Shown here: in pieces, positions 18,034 through 26,902 of the stretch | Layout: each line of letters starts with the position of its first letter | Position numbering within the stretch: the first letter of the stretch is position 1 | Source: Pontibacter indicus | GTDB taxonomy: Bacteria; Bacteroidota; Bacteroidia; Cytophagales; Hymenobacteraceae | Reading direction: 5' to 3' | DNA length: 64,000 bases | Assembly (NCBI RefSeq): GCF_900156345.1 | Contig: NZ_FTPP01000002.1 | Coordinates: 62,001 to 126,000 of the forward strand | Position numbers and translations under genes: made by a program | The notes under the pieces: generated by a model | Seen by the model: the letters and a program-made list of their open reading frames with translations, nothing else | What the model was told of the DNA's origin: nothing | The model's database searches: none

Positions 18034-18993
18034 TTATTTTGTGAAATTATAGCGAGGGGTTCGCACTGGAGGCCTGAACCGAACAACTGGCTCAGGTAAT
18101 CGATAGGAAACCATCACTTCGTGTGATGTAGGGGCTTTGGCCTCTTTATTAAATGTAGTGAGATCTAATGCATATCCTACTCGCAGCGCGTTGTCCTGCA
18201 ACATCGCTATACCCACAAGCGCACTAACAGCTTCCTGATGCCGAAAATTCAATCCGCCCCAATATTTTTCATCAAATGTTATGCGGGCGCCTGCATCAAA
18301 CGAAAAGGTCTCTGTATCATGCTTTAAGAGGGCGGTCGGAGTAAGTACCAACTGGTTGGTCAGGGGCAAATGATAGCCACCCGTCAGGTATAGGTGGTTC
18401 TCGCCCACCACGCGGCCACTTCCTGTGTTATCTACGTTCATAAACTGGTAGCTCGAGCCCAGCAAATTGGTCACGCCGGCACCGGCATAGAACTGCTCTG
18501 ACTCATACCACACGCCCGCGCCCATGTCGAATTTGGAGTCGGAACTGTTAAAAGGAATGTTCGGGTCGCCTTCGTCGATGAAGCGGTAGCTACCTTTCTT
18601 TATATTATTGAGATTGCTCTGCAGACCAATGCCCAGCTTGCCCTCGCCCACGTTCAGGTGAAACGAGTAGGAGATGGCCGCCTGCTGGATGCGGGTGTTG
18701 GCGATCTGGTCCTGCATCAGGGTGATGCCTAAACCGCCCTTTAGAAGACGCACCGGAGTATGGGCTGTCAGGAGCAGGGTGCGTGGCGAACCGCCATCGT
18801 CGAACGAAGCGTCGTAGTTCAGCCACTGGTAGCGGTAGATCGATTGGATTTCCGGACGGTTGGTTATACCTGCGTAAGCCGGGCTGATATACATGCCGTT
18901 GAAACCGTAGTGGGTAAATTGAGGCTGCTGCTGCGCCCATGAATTCAGGTGGCATACAAACAGCAGCAAAACGGCAGGTATAATCTTTTTCAT
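18034..18993 (-). CDS. porP: PorP/SprF family type IX secretion outer membrane protein
   Basis: 319 aa with a signal peptide ending near SWAQQ. The mature start QPQFTHYGFNGMYISPAYAG and the beta-rich body mark the PorP/SprF family, outer-membrane beta-barrels that partner T9SS substrates and the rotary apparatus. The position directly before gldK matches the porP-porK-porL-porM-porN order of Porphyromonas, though here it has its own promoter. Many genomes have several PorP/SprF paralogues, so its partner is uncertain. Confidence 0.9.
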   Translation of the reverse strand: MKKIIPAVLLLFVCHLNSWAQQQPQFTHYGFNGMYISPAYAGITNRPEIQSIYRYQWLNYDASFDDGGSPRTLLLTAHTPVRLLKGGLGITLMQDQIANTRIQQAAISYSFHLNVGEGKLGIGLQSNLNNIKKGSYRFIDEGDPNIPFNSSDSKFDMGAGVWYESEQFYAGAGVTNLLGSSYQFMNVDNTGSGRVVGENHLYLTGGYHLPLTNQLVLTPTALLKHDTETFSFDAGARITFDEKYWGGLNFRHQEAVSALVGIAMLQDNALRVGYALDLTTFNKEAKAPTSHEVMVSYRLPEPVVRFRPPVRTPRYNFTK

Positions 18994-19047
18994 AGACTGT
19001 TGCAGCTAAGCAAACGTGAACTGGACGTTAGTGGGCCAGCGTTGAAC

Positions 19048-19079
19048 CAAATATAGATATTAAACAGTAAAACGCAAAA
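19048..19079 (-). promoter_or_regulatory. Promoter of porP, overlapping the hemD terminator
   Basis: On the minus strand TTTTG (19075-19079), a 19-nt spacer and TATATTTG (19048-19055) give the same geometry as the gldK promoter, 55 nt before the porP start. The -33 element lies inside the stem of the upstream terminator. Confidence 0.75.
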
Positions 19080-19120
19080 GCAAGCAGATGGTTGACGCTA
19101 CTTGCTTTTGCGTTTCACTG
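19065..19120 (-). terminator. Terminator hairpin after hemD
   Basis: A 23-bp inverted repeat (19065-19087 with 19098-19120, two mismatches, 10-nt loop) built on AAACGCAAAAGCAAG / CTTGCTTTTGCGTTT. It follows the hemD stop by 16 bp and precedes the porP -7 element. Confidence 0.75.
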
Positions 19121-19136
19121 TTTTGTCTGGTTCCGT

Positions 19137-19928
19137 CTATTTCTTCTGGTTCTGGATGTATACCTCAATCGCTCCCGTCATGGAAGGGGCATTCGGCATC
19201 GGTGCCTCTATGTCGAGCTCCAGGCCGGCATCGCGCACTGCCTTGGCTGTGGTTGGCCCAAAAGCCGCTATGCGGGTGTTGTTCTGCTTGAAGTTCGGGA
19301 AGTTGATGAACAGCGAGCTGATACCGGATGGGCTGAAGAAAGCGATGCAGTCGTAGGTCACATCGTCCAGGTCCGACAGGTCAGCCTCCACCGTTTTGTA
19401 AATGATGGCTTCTGTGTGCTTGATCTTGTTCGCTTTCAGGAAGCCCGGGATATCGTCTTTGCGGATGTTGGAGCACGGGTACAGGAAGTTCTCGTTCTTG
19501 TGCTTCTTGATCACCTCGAACAGGTCCTTGGCCGTTTTCTCACCCACAAACAGCTTGCGCTTGCGCAGGGTGATGTACTTCTGGAGGTAGTAGGCCGTCT
19601 GATCCGAAATACAGAAATACTTCATGTCAGCCGGCATCTCGATTTTGCTTTCCTGGCAAATTCTGAAAAAGTGGTCCACGGCGTTGCGGCTGGTGAAGAT
19701 CACAGCGGTGTGCGCGAGGATGTCCACCTTGTCTTTGCGGAACTCCTTGAAGGAAACAGGCTCTACTTCGATAAACGCCCTGAAATCTACCTTAATCCCG
19801 TATTTTTCTGCTATAGAGAGATAAGGCGAGTTGTCGGTAGTAGGCTGTGGTTGCGTTACGAGTATGCTCCTGATCGGGATTTTGTGTCTTTCAGGATTTG
19901 CCCAAGCCTTTTCTTTACTTTCAGCCAT
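19137..19928 (-). CDS. hemD: Uroporphyrinogen-III synthase
   Basis: 263 aa. Catalyses ring closure and D-ring inversion of hydroxymethylbilane in haem/sirohaem synthesis. The HemD double-domain layout is visible: SILVTQPQPTTDNSPY at the start, TAVIFTSRNAVDHFF in the first domain, and FFSPSGISSLF then AAFGPTTAKAVRDAGL in the second. It is the last gene of a lipB / unknown / DUF4271 / hemD string; the DUF4271-hemD pairing is common in Bacteroidota. Confidence 0.92.
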   Translation of the reverse strand: MAESKEKAWANPERHKIPIRSILVTQPQPTTDNSPYLSIAEKYGIKVDFRAFIEVEPVSFKEFRKDKVDILAHTAVIFTSRNAVDHFFRICQESKIEMPADMKYFCISDQTAYYLQKYITLRKRKLFVGEKTAKDLFEVIKKHKNENFLYPCSNIRKDDIPGFLKANKIKHTEAIIYKTVEADLSDLDDVTYDCIAFFSPSGISSLFINFPNFKQNNTRIAAFGPTTAKAVRDAGLELDIEAPMPNAPSMTGAIEVYIQNQKK

Positions 19929-19989
19929 AGAGTATGGAAGTCTGTTTTTATAATATTAGCCTTCTGCCGAAACCGTCTATTTTGTGTTT

Positions 19990-21156
19990 TTAAAAGTTAA
20001 ACACGATAAACTTCAGCATAATGGTCAGCGGAATCACTTCTGTGGCGCAAAGGTAAGAAAATAAATGCAAATTTATCACAGATGTCTGCCTATTTACTGT
20101 CACAAACACGCGAATAACCGTGATTACCAGCAGCAAAAGCACCGCCATGCTCGAAACCGTGAGTACGGTGTCGGGCGCCACATGGTTGAGCGACAGGTAT
20201 AGCAGCATGACCACAGGCAAAAAGAGGCCCAGAAACAGCAGAGAGCGCAGAAACTCACTGAATTGAACCTGCACGATCTCCTCCAGTCCGAAGATAAAGC
20301 CCATTACTTTCAGGAAAAAGTACTTTAACAGGACGACCGCAAAGATCAGCAAGGTATAGAATAATATCTTGGTCGTGATATCGGCCTCCGACACCGGAAA
20401 AAGGCGGTTGAAGATGCGCACGTGTTGCACGTTGGTATGAATGGCCGCAATCAGCAGCGCCATGGACATGGAGAAGGCCACGATAAAGAGCACACTGGAC
20501 CAGGTACTAAGCGGTTTGGCCAGAATGCCCTCTTCCAGCGACCTTGTGCGCCAGAAGGACTGCGCCCCGAACACTGCCTGAAAGTCGGAGGGGAACGTGG
20601 TTTTGAGCCCACCGTAGAGCAGCCCGATCAGCAGCATGAAAATGATGAACGCATTCTGGTTGACGTACTCCCGCAGTCGCACCGAGAAACTCCCCTGCAT
20701 CGTTTCGTTGTCGGCCCGCTCTGTCTGCACGCGGTTGCGGAAAGAGGCCACATTGGGGTGCTGCGACGGATGCCACACCGACAGCAGGTAGCGCCCGTTC
20801 ACCGGCTTAACCCGATTGTGCCACGTGGCCAGGTCGAAGGTATAGGTAGAGGTGGAGTCTGCCGTGAAGATGAGCTGGTTGTTCAGGAAAAGGCACAGAT
20901 CCTTGGGAGCCGTAAACTCGATCACAAAGGGCTTGGCAGGCGCCATGGTCACCCATTGGTGTACCGCACTGTAGCCGCCGTGCAGGTTGGTGGCATAGGG
21001 CACCAGATTAGTGGAGCCGGCGTCGTACACCTGCCAGTTGCCGTTCAGGGTGTTCTTCTGCTCCAGCGGCAGCACCTGGGCCTGCAGCGACCCGGCCAGT
21101 GCTAAAAGCAGCAGCAACAGCCCGAAGCTATACCTTATGCGGTTGGTGATATGCAC
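19990..21156 (-). CDS. DUF4271 membrane protein
   Basis: 388 aa. N-terminal signal or anchor (about residues 8-26), an extracytoplasmic region of about 145 residues with WQVYDAGS, then six hydrophobic segments in the C-terminal half. The membrane half fits DUF4271, a Bacteroidota family of unknown function typically next to hemD, hence a guess at haem or envelope biology. It begins 31 bp after the preceding small gene and ends 61 bp before hemD. Confidence 0.8.
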   Translation of the reverse strand: MHITNRIRYSFGLLLLLLALAGSLQAQVLPLEQKNTLNGNWQVYDAGSTNLVPYATNLHGGYSAVHQWVTMAPAKPFVIEFTAPKDLCLFLNNQLIFTADSTSTYTFDLATWHNRVKPVNGRYLLSVWHPSQHPNVASFRNRVQTERADNETMQGSFSVRLREYVNQNAFIIFMLLIGLLYGGLKTTFPSDFQAVFGAQSFWRTRSLEEGILAKPLSTWSSVLFIVAFSMSMALLIAAIHTNVQHVRIFNRLFPVSEADITTKILFYTLLIFAVVLLKYFFLKVMGFIFGLEEIVQVQFSEFLRSLLFLGLFLPVVMLLYLSLNHVAPDTVLTVSSMAVLLLLVITVIRVFVTVNRQTSVINLHLFSYLCATEVIPLTIMLKFIVFNF

Positions 21157-21187
21157 GGTCAGGGTGAAAATTTAGGGTAGCTATACC

Positions 21188-21592
21188 TTAAGAATGCAGC
21201 ACGCCCTGCATTTGCAGCATGCTGATGTCGATGAGGTGCTCATCGGTGATCGAGTCGGGCACGAACACAAAGCGCTTGTCGTAGATCTTGCCGTCGATGT
21301 AATAGCTCACCCAGTACTCGTTGTTGAGCTTGAAAACCGACGGGTCGATCACTTCTACCTGCACAAAGCTTTTGGCCTCCACGTGCTCAAACATGTGGCG
21401 CAGCACGGAGGTCTTCACCTCCTCGTCCTTTATCATGCCATAGCCCTTGGAGGTAACGAACACATTGTCGAGCGGCACGTTGTTGTTGTTGATCAGGTAC
21501 ACGTTCCAGGTGCGCTCCTCCGGCGACTCGCCTGTGTAAGCGATGGCCACGGCCACACCCTGAACCGGGGTGAAATCTATATCCTTCTTCAT
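21188..21592 (-). CDS. Conserved hypothetical protein
   Basis: 134 aa, soluble, acidic, no signal peptide. I recognise it as a conserved Bacteroidota unknown. Visible features are AYTGESPEERTWNVYLINNN and VIDPSVFKLNNEYWVSYYIDG, a beta-rich pattern, with DISMLQMQGVLHS at the end. Its ATG directly abuts the lipB stop (21593), so the two are almost certainly translated together. No function can be assigned. Confidence 0.8.
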   Translation of the reverse strand: MKKDIDFTPVQGVAVAIAYTGESPEERTWNVYLINNNNVPLDNVFVTSKGYGMIKDEEVKTSVLRHMFEHVEAKSFVQVEVIDPSVFKLNNEYWVSYYIDGKIYDKRFVFVPDSITDEHLIDISMLQMQGVLHS

Positions 21593-22309
21593 TTAGTCTT
21601 TTGTAATGCTTGCCTCGAAAAGGGTAGCCAGGTGGCCCAGGAGTTTTCCCTCCACTTCGGCCATCGGCAATTCGCGGCCCAGCTCTTTGGCAAGCGACGT
21701 TACCTGCTTATCGGTAATGCCGCAGGGCACGATGTTATTAAAATAGTCTAAGTCGGTGTTGATGTTGAACGCAAAGCCGTGCATGGTAACCCAGCGGCTG
21801 CACTTCACGCCCATGGCGCAGATCTTGCGCGGGTTCTTTTGTTCCACGTGGTCCAGCCACACACCCGTAAGGCCAGGTATACGGCCGGCCTCTATCCCGT
21901 AGTCTGCCAGGGTGAGGATAATCGCCTCTTCCAGAAAACGCAGGTACTTGTGGATGTCGGTAAAGAAGTTGTCCAGGTCCAGGATCGGGTAGCCGACGAT
22001 CTGCCCCGGGCCGTGGTAGGTGATGTCGCCGCCGCGGTTGATCTTGTAGAAGGTGGCGCCCTTGGCTTTCAAGCCTTCTTCGTTGATAAGCAGATTAGAC
22101 TCGTGCCCGCTTTTACCCAGGGTATAGACGTGCGGGTGCGAGCAGAACAGCAAGTAGTTGGGCGTCGTTTCCTGCTCCTCGGGAGCTGCCGTGCGGTTGC
22201 GAGCCTTCCTGTCCAGTATACCTGTAAAGAGCTTGTCCTGGTAATCCCAGGCTTCTTTGTAGTCGATCAGCCCCAGGTGCTCAAATTGTATGGTCTTGTT
22301 CTGTGACAC
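21593..22309 (-). CDS. lipB: Lipoyl(octanoyl) transferase
   Basis: 238 aa. Transfers octanoate from acyl carrier protein to lipoyl domains. Family motifs are intact: HPHVYTLGKSGHESNLL, RGGDITYHGPGQIVGYPI, the lysine of AMGVKCSRWVTMHG and the catalytic cysteine of NNIVPCGI. First gene of a four-gene minus-strand operon, with a promoter at 22388-22419. Confidence 0.97.
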   Translation of the reverse strand: MSQNKTIQFEHLGLIDYKEAWDYQDKLFTGILDRKARNRTAAPEEQETTPNYLLFCSHPHVYTLGKSGHESNLLINEEGLKAKGATFYKINRGGDITYHGPGQIVGYPILDLDNFFTDIHKYLRFLEEAIILTLADYGIEAGRIPGLTGVWLDHVEQKNPRKICAMGVKCSRWVTMHGFAFNINTDLDYFNNIVPCGITDKQVTSLAKELGRELPMAEVEGKLLGHLATLFEASITKD

Positions 22310-22387
22310 GTCTTTTCTCCCTTCTTGTCAGGTATAGCGTATGACTGTTCGTTATGCCGGCCGAGCGGCTATACCCTTAATTTTAGA

Positions 22388-22419
22388 CAAAGATACGGCC
22401 GTGTGCGGGCATACGCAAA
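22388..22419 (-). promoter_or_regulatory. Promoter of the lipB operon
   Basis: On the minus strand TTTG (22416-22419), a 20-nt spacer and TATCTTTG (22388-22395) fit the Bacteroidota consensus. The leader to the lipB ATG would be about 70 nt. Confidence 0.65.
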
Positions 22420-22478
22420 CAACAGCCGCACCAGCTACAGATAAAACCGACTGCCGCCAATATAAGTTTAAGTCTCTT

Positions 22479-22841
22479 ATGACGACTCCGCAAGCATCCC
22501 ATCTCTCTACCGGCGCCAACGGCGAAGACCTGGCCTGCGAACTGCTGTACCAGAAAGGCTACCGCATTCTGCAACGCAACCTGCGCATGGGCAAAGCCGA
22601 GCTCGACATCATTGCCCGCCAGAACGGAGTGCTGGTGTTTGTGGAAGTGAAAACCCGAACCAACGACGAATTTGGCTATCCGGAGGAGTTTGTGAACCGC
22701 CGCAAGCAGCGCATGATCCTCAATGCGGCCGATGCTTATATCCTAAAGATTGGCTGGCAGGAAGACATCCGCTTCGACATCATCGCCGTCACGATGAGCA
22801 ACCCGCCGGAGCTATTCCACATCGAGGACGCTTTTCATTAG
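22479..22841 (+). CDS. yraN: YraN family (UPF0102) endonuclease-like protein
   Basis: 120 aa from ATG 22479; an in-frame upstream ATG at 22341 would add 46 residues unlike the family, so it was rejected. Core motifs are GANGEDLACELLYQKGYRIL, KAELDIIARQNGVLVFVEVKTR and FGYPEEFVNRRKQRMI, the restriction-endonuclease-like fold with the E-ExK arrangement. The cellular role is unknown. Its TAG overlaps the TAA of the convergent downstream gene within TTAG (22838-22841). Confidence 0.92.
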   Translation: MTTPQASHLSTGANGEDLACELLYQKGYRILQRNLRMGKAELDIIARQNGVLVFVEVKTRTNDEFGYPEEFVNRRKQRMILNAADAYILKIGWQEDIRFDIIAVTMSNPPELFHIEDAFH

Positions 22842-23737
22842 CGGCTCGAAGCCCGCTTGTCCAGCTTGTCTTTCTCGTATATGAGGGTGCCGTGGCGGTC
22901 GTACTGCTTCACCAGCACTGGCTCTGCCTTTGGCTCGTAGGGGGTTTTAGGGTACTGGTACTCGTACTGGCGGCGGGCCCTGAAATCGAAGTGCTTCACC
23001 CAAAGGCCTACTTTGCGCCCCTTTTGGTACTGCCCCATCCACTCAAGCTGCCCGTTTTCGTAGAAGCGATAGTACGTGCCTTGTACTTCCCCGTAGGCAT
23101 AGGGTATCACTTCTTTTATCTTTTTGGTGCCATTGTAGTACTTCACCACGGCATCGCGCAGAAAACCCTTCTCGAAGTGTTCCTTGGCTAGCAGTATGCC
23201 CTCGCGGTTGTAGCGCTCCCAGCGCAGGTGCTTGGTACCGACATAAAAGTAACCTTCTTCGATCACCTCGCCGGCCTGCTCTTTTTTGTAAGGGCCGTGC
23301 AGTACTTTGTGCTGGTCGGGGTTGAGTTCGCTGCGGGTTTTGTAGAGTTTGCGACGTTTGGTATCGTAGTAGTATTTCTCAGGTGCGTAGGGGTCTGGCT
23401 GCTGGAACTCGACCAGGTAACTGAAGGTCTCGATCACCTCGCGGGGGCCACGGGCACCTGTCTTCACAAAGCCGCGGGCCACTCTGTCGCCCATGAAGTA
23501 GCGTTTGTCGGCTTTCTTCTTGCGCTTTTTGGGCTGCTTTTCTTCTATATCCGACGAATCACCTACCTGCACGATAGGCTTGGCGGTATCGGCCAGCGCG
23601 ATGGCCCCGGCTTTGGCGCTCTGTTTTTCGGCGTTCCGGCTCAGGTTGTAGTCGCTGTTGTAGACACGGGGCTTACAGGCAGCCACACCCAGCACCACAG
23701 ACAAAACAAACCCGACAAGATAGAGCGTGTGCCTCAT
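22838..23737 (-). CDS. MORN-repeat lipoprotein (YwqK-like)
   Basis: 299 aa from Met 23737; the upstream in-frame Met at 23776 adds 13 residues before a clear lipoprotein signal and was not used. The signal MRHTLYLVGFVLSVVLGVAAC gives lipidated Cys21. A Lys-rich segment (KQPKKRKKKADKR) follows, then MORN-variant repeats such as GPYKKEQAGEVIEEGYFYVG and YRFYENGQLEWMGQYQKGRK. Such repeats are common in Bacteroidota surface or periplasmic proteins of unknown function. Confidence 0.8.
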   Translation of the reverse strand: MRHTLYLVGFVLSVVLGVAACKPRVYNSDYNLSRNAEKQSAKAGAIALADTAKPIVQVGDSSDIEEKQPKKRKKKADKRYFMGDRVARGFVKTGARGPREVIETFSYLVEFQQPDPYAPEKYYYDTKRRKLYKTRSELNPDQHKVLHGPYKKEQAGEVIEEGYFYVGTKHLRWERYNREGILLAKEHFEKGFLRDAVVKYYNGTKKIKEVIPYAYGEVQGTYYRFYENGQLEWMGQYQKGRKVGLWVKHFDFRARRQYEYQYPKTPYEPKAEPVLVKQYDRHGTLIYEKDKLDKRASSR

Positions 23738-23906
23738 ATGTTTTCGTTCAGATAAATGAGCCTCTGTTGTTTCCAAAAAGCTATACCTTGTTTTAAGGTA
23801 ACGTAAATATGCAGATAAATCATATACCTGCCAAGAACCGGCCTTGCAGGTATAGCCCCTATAACTTTAAGCCCGTCGCCTTAGTTCACCCAAAGCCCCT
23901 CAAAAC

Positions 23907-23938
23907 AAAAAGCGACACCCAGCCGGGCGCCGCTTTTT
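23907..23938 (-). terminator. Terminator after htpG
   Basis: AAAAAGCGACACC / GGCGCCGCTTTTT stem (two mismatches) with a short loop, 30 bp beyond the htpG stop, with an A tract on the plus strand that gives a U tract on the minus transcript. Confidence 0.75.
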
Positions 23939-23967
23939 ACTGTTAAGTGTAATTATGAAAAGTACTG

Positions 23968-25794
23968 TTATTCTTTGCCGATCAGGTCCACGCTGCGCTT
24001 TACGAAGGCGGTAAGGGCCGAACCGGATAGCATGTTCTGCGACAGCAGCGCCAGATCGAAGGCCTGACGGGCGATGCGCTCCTTGTTGTCGTCCTTGGCT
24101 TTGAGGATGCGCTGGTTGATGCTGTGGTTCGCGTTGATGGTCACGTTGTAGGTGTCCGGCATGTTGCCCATGAACATCATTCCACCACCGCCAGTCTTGC
24201 TCATGTCCTTCATGCGGCGCATAAACTCTGGCAGGGTGATGATTACCGGTGCGTCGTCCGGCGCCATTGGCGCTACCTCTACCTGCATGTTCTGGTTGTT
24301 GATGGCCGCCTCGTAGATCTTTTTCAGGTCTTCCTTCTCCGTATCGTTCAGCACACTGTCCTTGGCTTCGTCTTTCTCGATCAGCTTACCGATTGTCTCA
24401 GAGTCCACGCGCTTCAGGCTAGTCTTCTCGAGCTTCTGCTCCAACATGCCGATGAAGTGGCTGTCGATGATGGAGTCGAGCTTGAGCACGTCGTAAGAGC
24501 GGTTCTGAGCGGCCTCCACGAAGGCGTGCTGCTTGTCGGCGTCGGTGGTGTAAAGCATCACCAGCTGGCCGTTCTTGTCAGTCTGGTTGGCCTGCGTAAA
24601 TTCCTTGTACTCCTCTAAGGTATAGTACTTGCCTTCGGTGTTCTGCACCAGCACGAAGTCCTTCGCTTTTTCATAGAACTTGTCATCGCTCAGCATGCCG
24701 TACTTGATGAACACGTTGATATCCTCCCAGTTGGTCTCAAACGTTGGTCTGTCCTTCTTGAAGATGTCGTTCAGCTTGTCGGCTACCTTTTTGGTGATGT
24801 AGGTGTTGATCTTCTTCACGTTGGAATCAGCCTGCAGGAAAGAGCGGCTCACGTTGAGCGGGATGTCTGGCGAGTCGATCACACCGTGCAGCAGCATCAG
24901 GAACTCCGGCACCACGTCTTTCACTTCGTCGGTGATGAACACCTGGCGGGAGTAGAGCTGGATCTTGTTACGCTGGATCTCAAAGTCGTTCTTCAGTTTC
25001 GGGAAGTAGAGGATACCGGTCAGGTTGAACGGATAGTCCACGTTGAGGTGAATCCAGAACAGCGGCGCCTCGGAGAACGGGTATAGCTCCTTATAGAAGT
25101 TCTTGTAATCCTCGTCGGTCAGCTCAGATGGCTGCTTCGTCCAGATCGGGTTCGGGTTGTTGATGGTGTCGCCTTCAAACTCAACCGGCACCGGCAGGAA
25201 CTTGCAGTATTTGTCGAGGATGGTGCGGATGCGGGCCACTTCCAGAAACTCCTCCGAGTCCTGGGCAATGTGCAGGATTACGTCCGTGCCACGCTCGGCA
25301 CGCTCGGCCGTCGTGATCGTGAACTCCGTGCTGCCATCGCACTCCCAACGAGCAGGTGCAGCACCCTCCTGGTAAGACTTCGTCACGATCTCCACGCGCT
25401 CAGCCACCATAAACGCAGAGTAGAAGCCCAAACCAAACTGACCGATAATCTGATCCTTGTCAGCAGAGGCATCCTTGTAGCGCTCCACAAACTCCGTGGC
25501 ACCCGAGAAAGCGATCTGGTTGATGTACTTTTTGATCTCCTCGGCCGTCATACCGATGCCGTTGTCAGAGATCGTGATGGTCTTGGCGTCTTTGTCCACT
25601 TTCACCGTCACTTTCAGCTCACCCAAGTCACCTTTGTACTCTCCTATAGAAGACAAGCGCTTCATTTTCTGAGTGGCGTCCACGGCATTACTCACCAGCT
25701 CACGCAGAAAAATCTCGTGATCGGAGTAAAGGAACTTCTTGATAATCGGGAAAATGTTTTCGGTGTGAATCGAAATATTACCTCTTTCTTCCAT
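23968..25794 (-). CDS. htpG: Molecular chaperone HtpG (Hsp90)
   Basis: 608 aa, full length. The GHKL ATPase domain is clear: FLRELVSNAVDATQK (Mg/ATP Glu-Asn), ITISDNGIGMT and IGQFGLGFYSAFMV. The middle domain shows RQVFITDEVKDVVPEFL and GVIDSPDIPLNVSRSFLQ, followed by a C-terminal dimerisation region. The C-terminus ends GKE, with no MEEVD, as expected in bacteria. It stands alone with its own terminator. Confidence 0.98.
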   Translation of the reverse strand: MEERGNISIHTENIFPIIKKFLYSDHEIFLRELVSNAVDATQKMKRLSSIGEYKGDLGELKVTVKVDKDAKTITISDNGIGMTAEEIKKYINQIAFSGATEFVERYKDASADKDQIIGQFGLGFYSAFMVAERVEIVTKSYQEGAAPARWECDGSTEFTITTAERAERGTDVILHIAQDSEEFLEVARIRTILDKYCKFLPVPVEFEGDTINNPNPIWTKQPSELTDEDYKNFYKELYPFSEAPLFWIHLNVDYPFNLTGILYFPKLKNDFEIQRNKIQLYSRQVFITDEVKDVVPEFLMLLHGVIDSPDIPLNVSRSFLQADSNVKKINTYITKKVADKLNDIFKKDRPTFETNWEDINVFIKYGMLSDDKFYEKAKDFVLVQNTEGKYYTLEEYKEFTQANQTDKNGQLVMLYTTDADKQHAFVEAAQNRSYDVLKLDSIIDSHFIGMLEQKLEKTSLKRVDSETIGKLIEKDEAKDSVLNDTEKEDLKKIYEAAINNQNMQVEVAPMAPDDAPVIITLPEFMRRMKDMSKTGGGGMMFMGNMPDTYNVTINANHSINQRILKAKDDNKERIARQAFDLALLSQNMLSGSALTAFVKRSVDLIGKE

Positions 25795-26315
25795 GTACTA
25801 TACTTTTAAAATCTATCTTTTAATAAGTGATGTATCTGTTACAGGCAAGCCCTTTATACCGCGTCTTTCTCGTTCCGGCCTACAGGAAGATCCGAAGGTG
25901 ACCGGGAAAGCCACTGATTCCAGCTTACGTCGTCCCAGCCTTCAAGCGAAATCCAAGGCCGACCAAATAAGTCCGCTATACCTGCTCCCTTTTCCGGGCT
26001 TCAAGGCTGCGACTTTCTATCAGGCATTGCTTCCGGACATTGTCGCTCCGATAAACTAAACGCAGCACTCCTTCAGGAAATACCATTGGGCAGGGGCCTG
26101 TCCGTGCAAGCGCTTTCAAATCCTGTTCCACAGGTATAGCAGTCGCTCGTTCGTGACAGGTTGTCAGAAAACATCTGTTATACCTGCTACGTTAAGCAAC
26201 ACACAGGTATAAAACTTGTTGTTTTGGCATGATTCTTCCGCGCCATCATGTGGCTGGTTGAGCCTTTATTCGGTAAATTGTTTGCCGGTCATCGCCATAA
26301 TGTTTAAAAAACGAT
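25795..26315. other. Non-coding gap upstream of the metal cassette
   Basis: About 520 bp. An open frame at 25793-26059 has no recognisable protein character and is rejected. The stretch holds four AGGTATA/TATACCT copies (about 25976, 26134, 26180 and 26207). No obvious Zur- or Fur-like palindrome was found by eye. Confidence 0.5.
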
Positions 26316-26323
26316 TAACTTTG
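26316..26323 (+). promoter_or_regulatory. Candidate -7 element of the metal cassette
   Basis: TAACTTTG fits TAnnTTTG 20 nt before the GTG at 26344, giving a very short leader. No well-spaced -33 element is visible. Confidence 0.4.
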
Positions 26324-26343
26324 TTTTGATTGACCGACTGTAG

Positions 26344-26670
26344 GTGTACCGTTTCACGACATATATCGCCCTCTTTCTGCTGCTGCTGTTCACGCGCGCC
26401 ATGGTGCCGGACCAGCTGCTGCTCAGCCTGCACAGCCATGCCCACACAGAGCACAGCCACCCGGGCGACCAGAAAAACGCGCATGTCGAGAAAAAGCACA
26501 CACACTGTTCGGTAGAAGACCTGTTCGGAGCACCTTACCAAAGTGCCTCCGCAGTCTATACCTTCCGGGCTCCTATTATGGTTGCCGAGTATGCGGTGCG
26601 CTATACCCAGTACCCGGCTTTTCACTCCTTTGCCCGCCTCAGCCTCCGGGGCCCGCCCACGCTGGGCTAA
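26344..26670 (+). CDS. Small His-rich exported protein of the TonB-receptor cassette
   Basis: 108 aa from GTG 26344, the only start before the hydrophobic segment. A signal sequence (about residues 1-20) is followed by a His cluster, SLHSHAHTEHSHPGDQKN then AHVEKKHTHC, about residues 28-55, and a C-terminal tail ending in SLRGPPTLG. I know similar unnamed proteins next to TonB receptors in Bacteroidota. The histidines suggest zinc or copper binding in the periplasm (inference). Followed 232 bp later by the receptor. Confidence 0.65.
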   Translation: MYRFTTYIALFLLLLFTRAMVPDQLLLSLHSHAHTEHSHPGDQKNAHVEKKHTHCSVEDLFGAPYQSASAVYTFRAPIMVAEYAVRYTQYPAFHSFARLSLRGPPTLG

Positions 26671-26902
26671 ACCTTCCCTGCTTTTTCCAGTCCTACAGCC
26701 TGTCGCCTCTCCCGACATCTGTTACCTGACTGGTCTATCAGTTTTGCATACCTGCTGCCCAAGTGTGGCGTAGGGTGCTGCTTGCTGGTATCCTGTACTT
26801 ATTTCCTGGCATGATGGCTATACCTATACCTGTGTTTGCTTTAGCTGAGCAAATGCGCAGCAGGCTGTAGCCTATACCTTATACCTAAATTTTACACACA
26901 CT

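Noticed and set aside
25793..26059. 88-codon plus-strand frame after htpG
   Set aside because: Overlaps the htpG start by two bases, has no promoter or motif, and reads like intergenic repeat.
26100..26343. Zur or Fur box upstream of the metal cassette
   Set aside because: No clear palindrome was found; regulation by zinc remains unproven.
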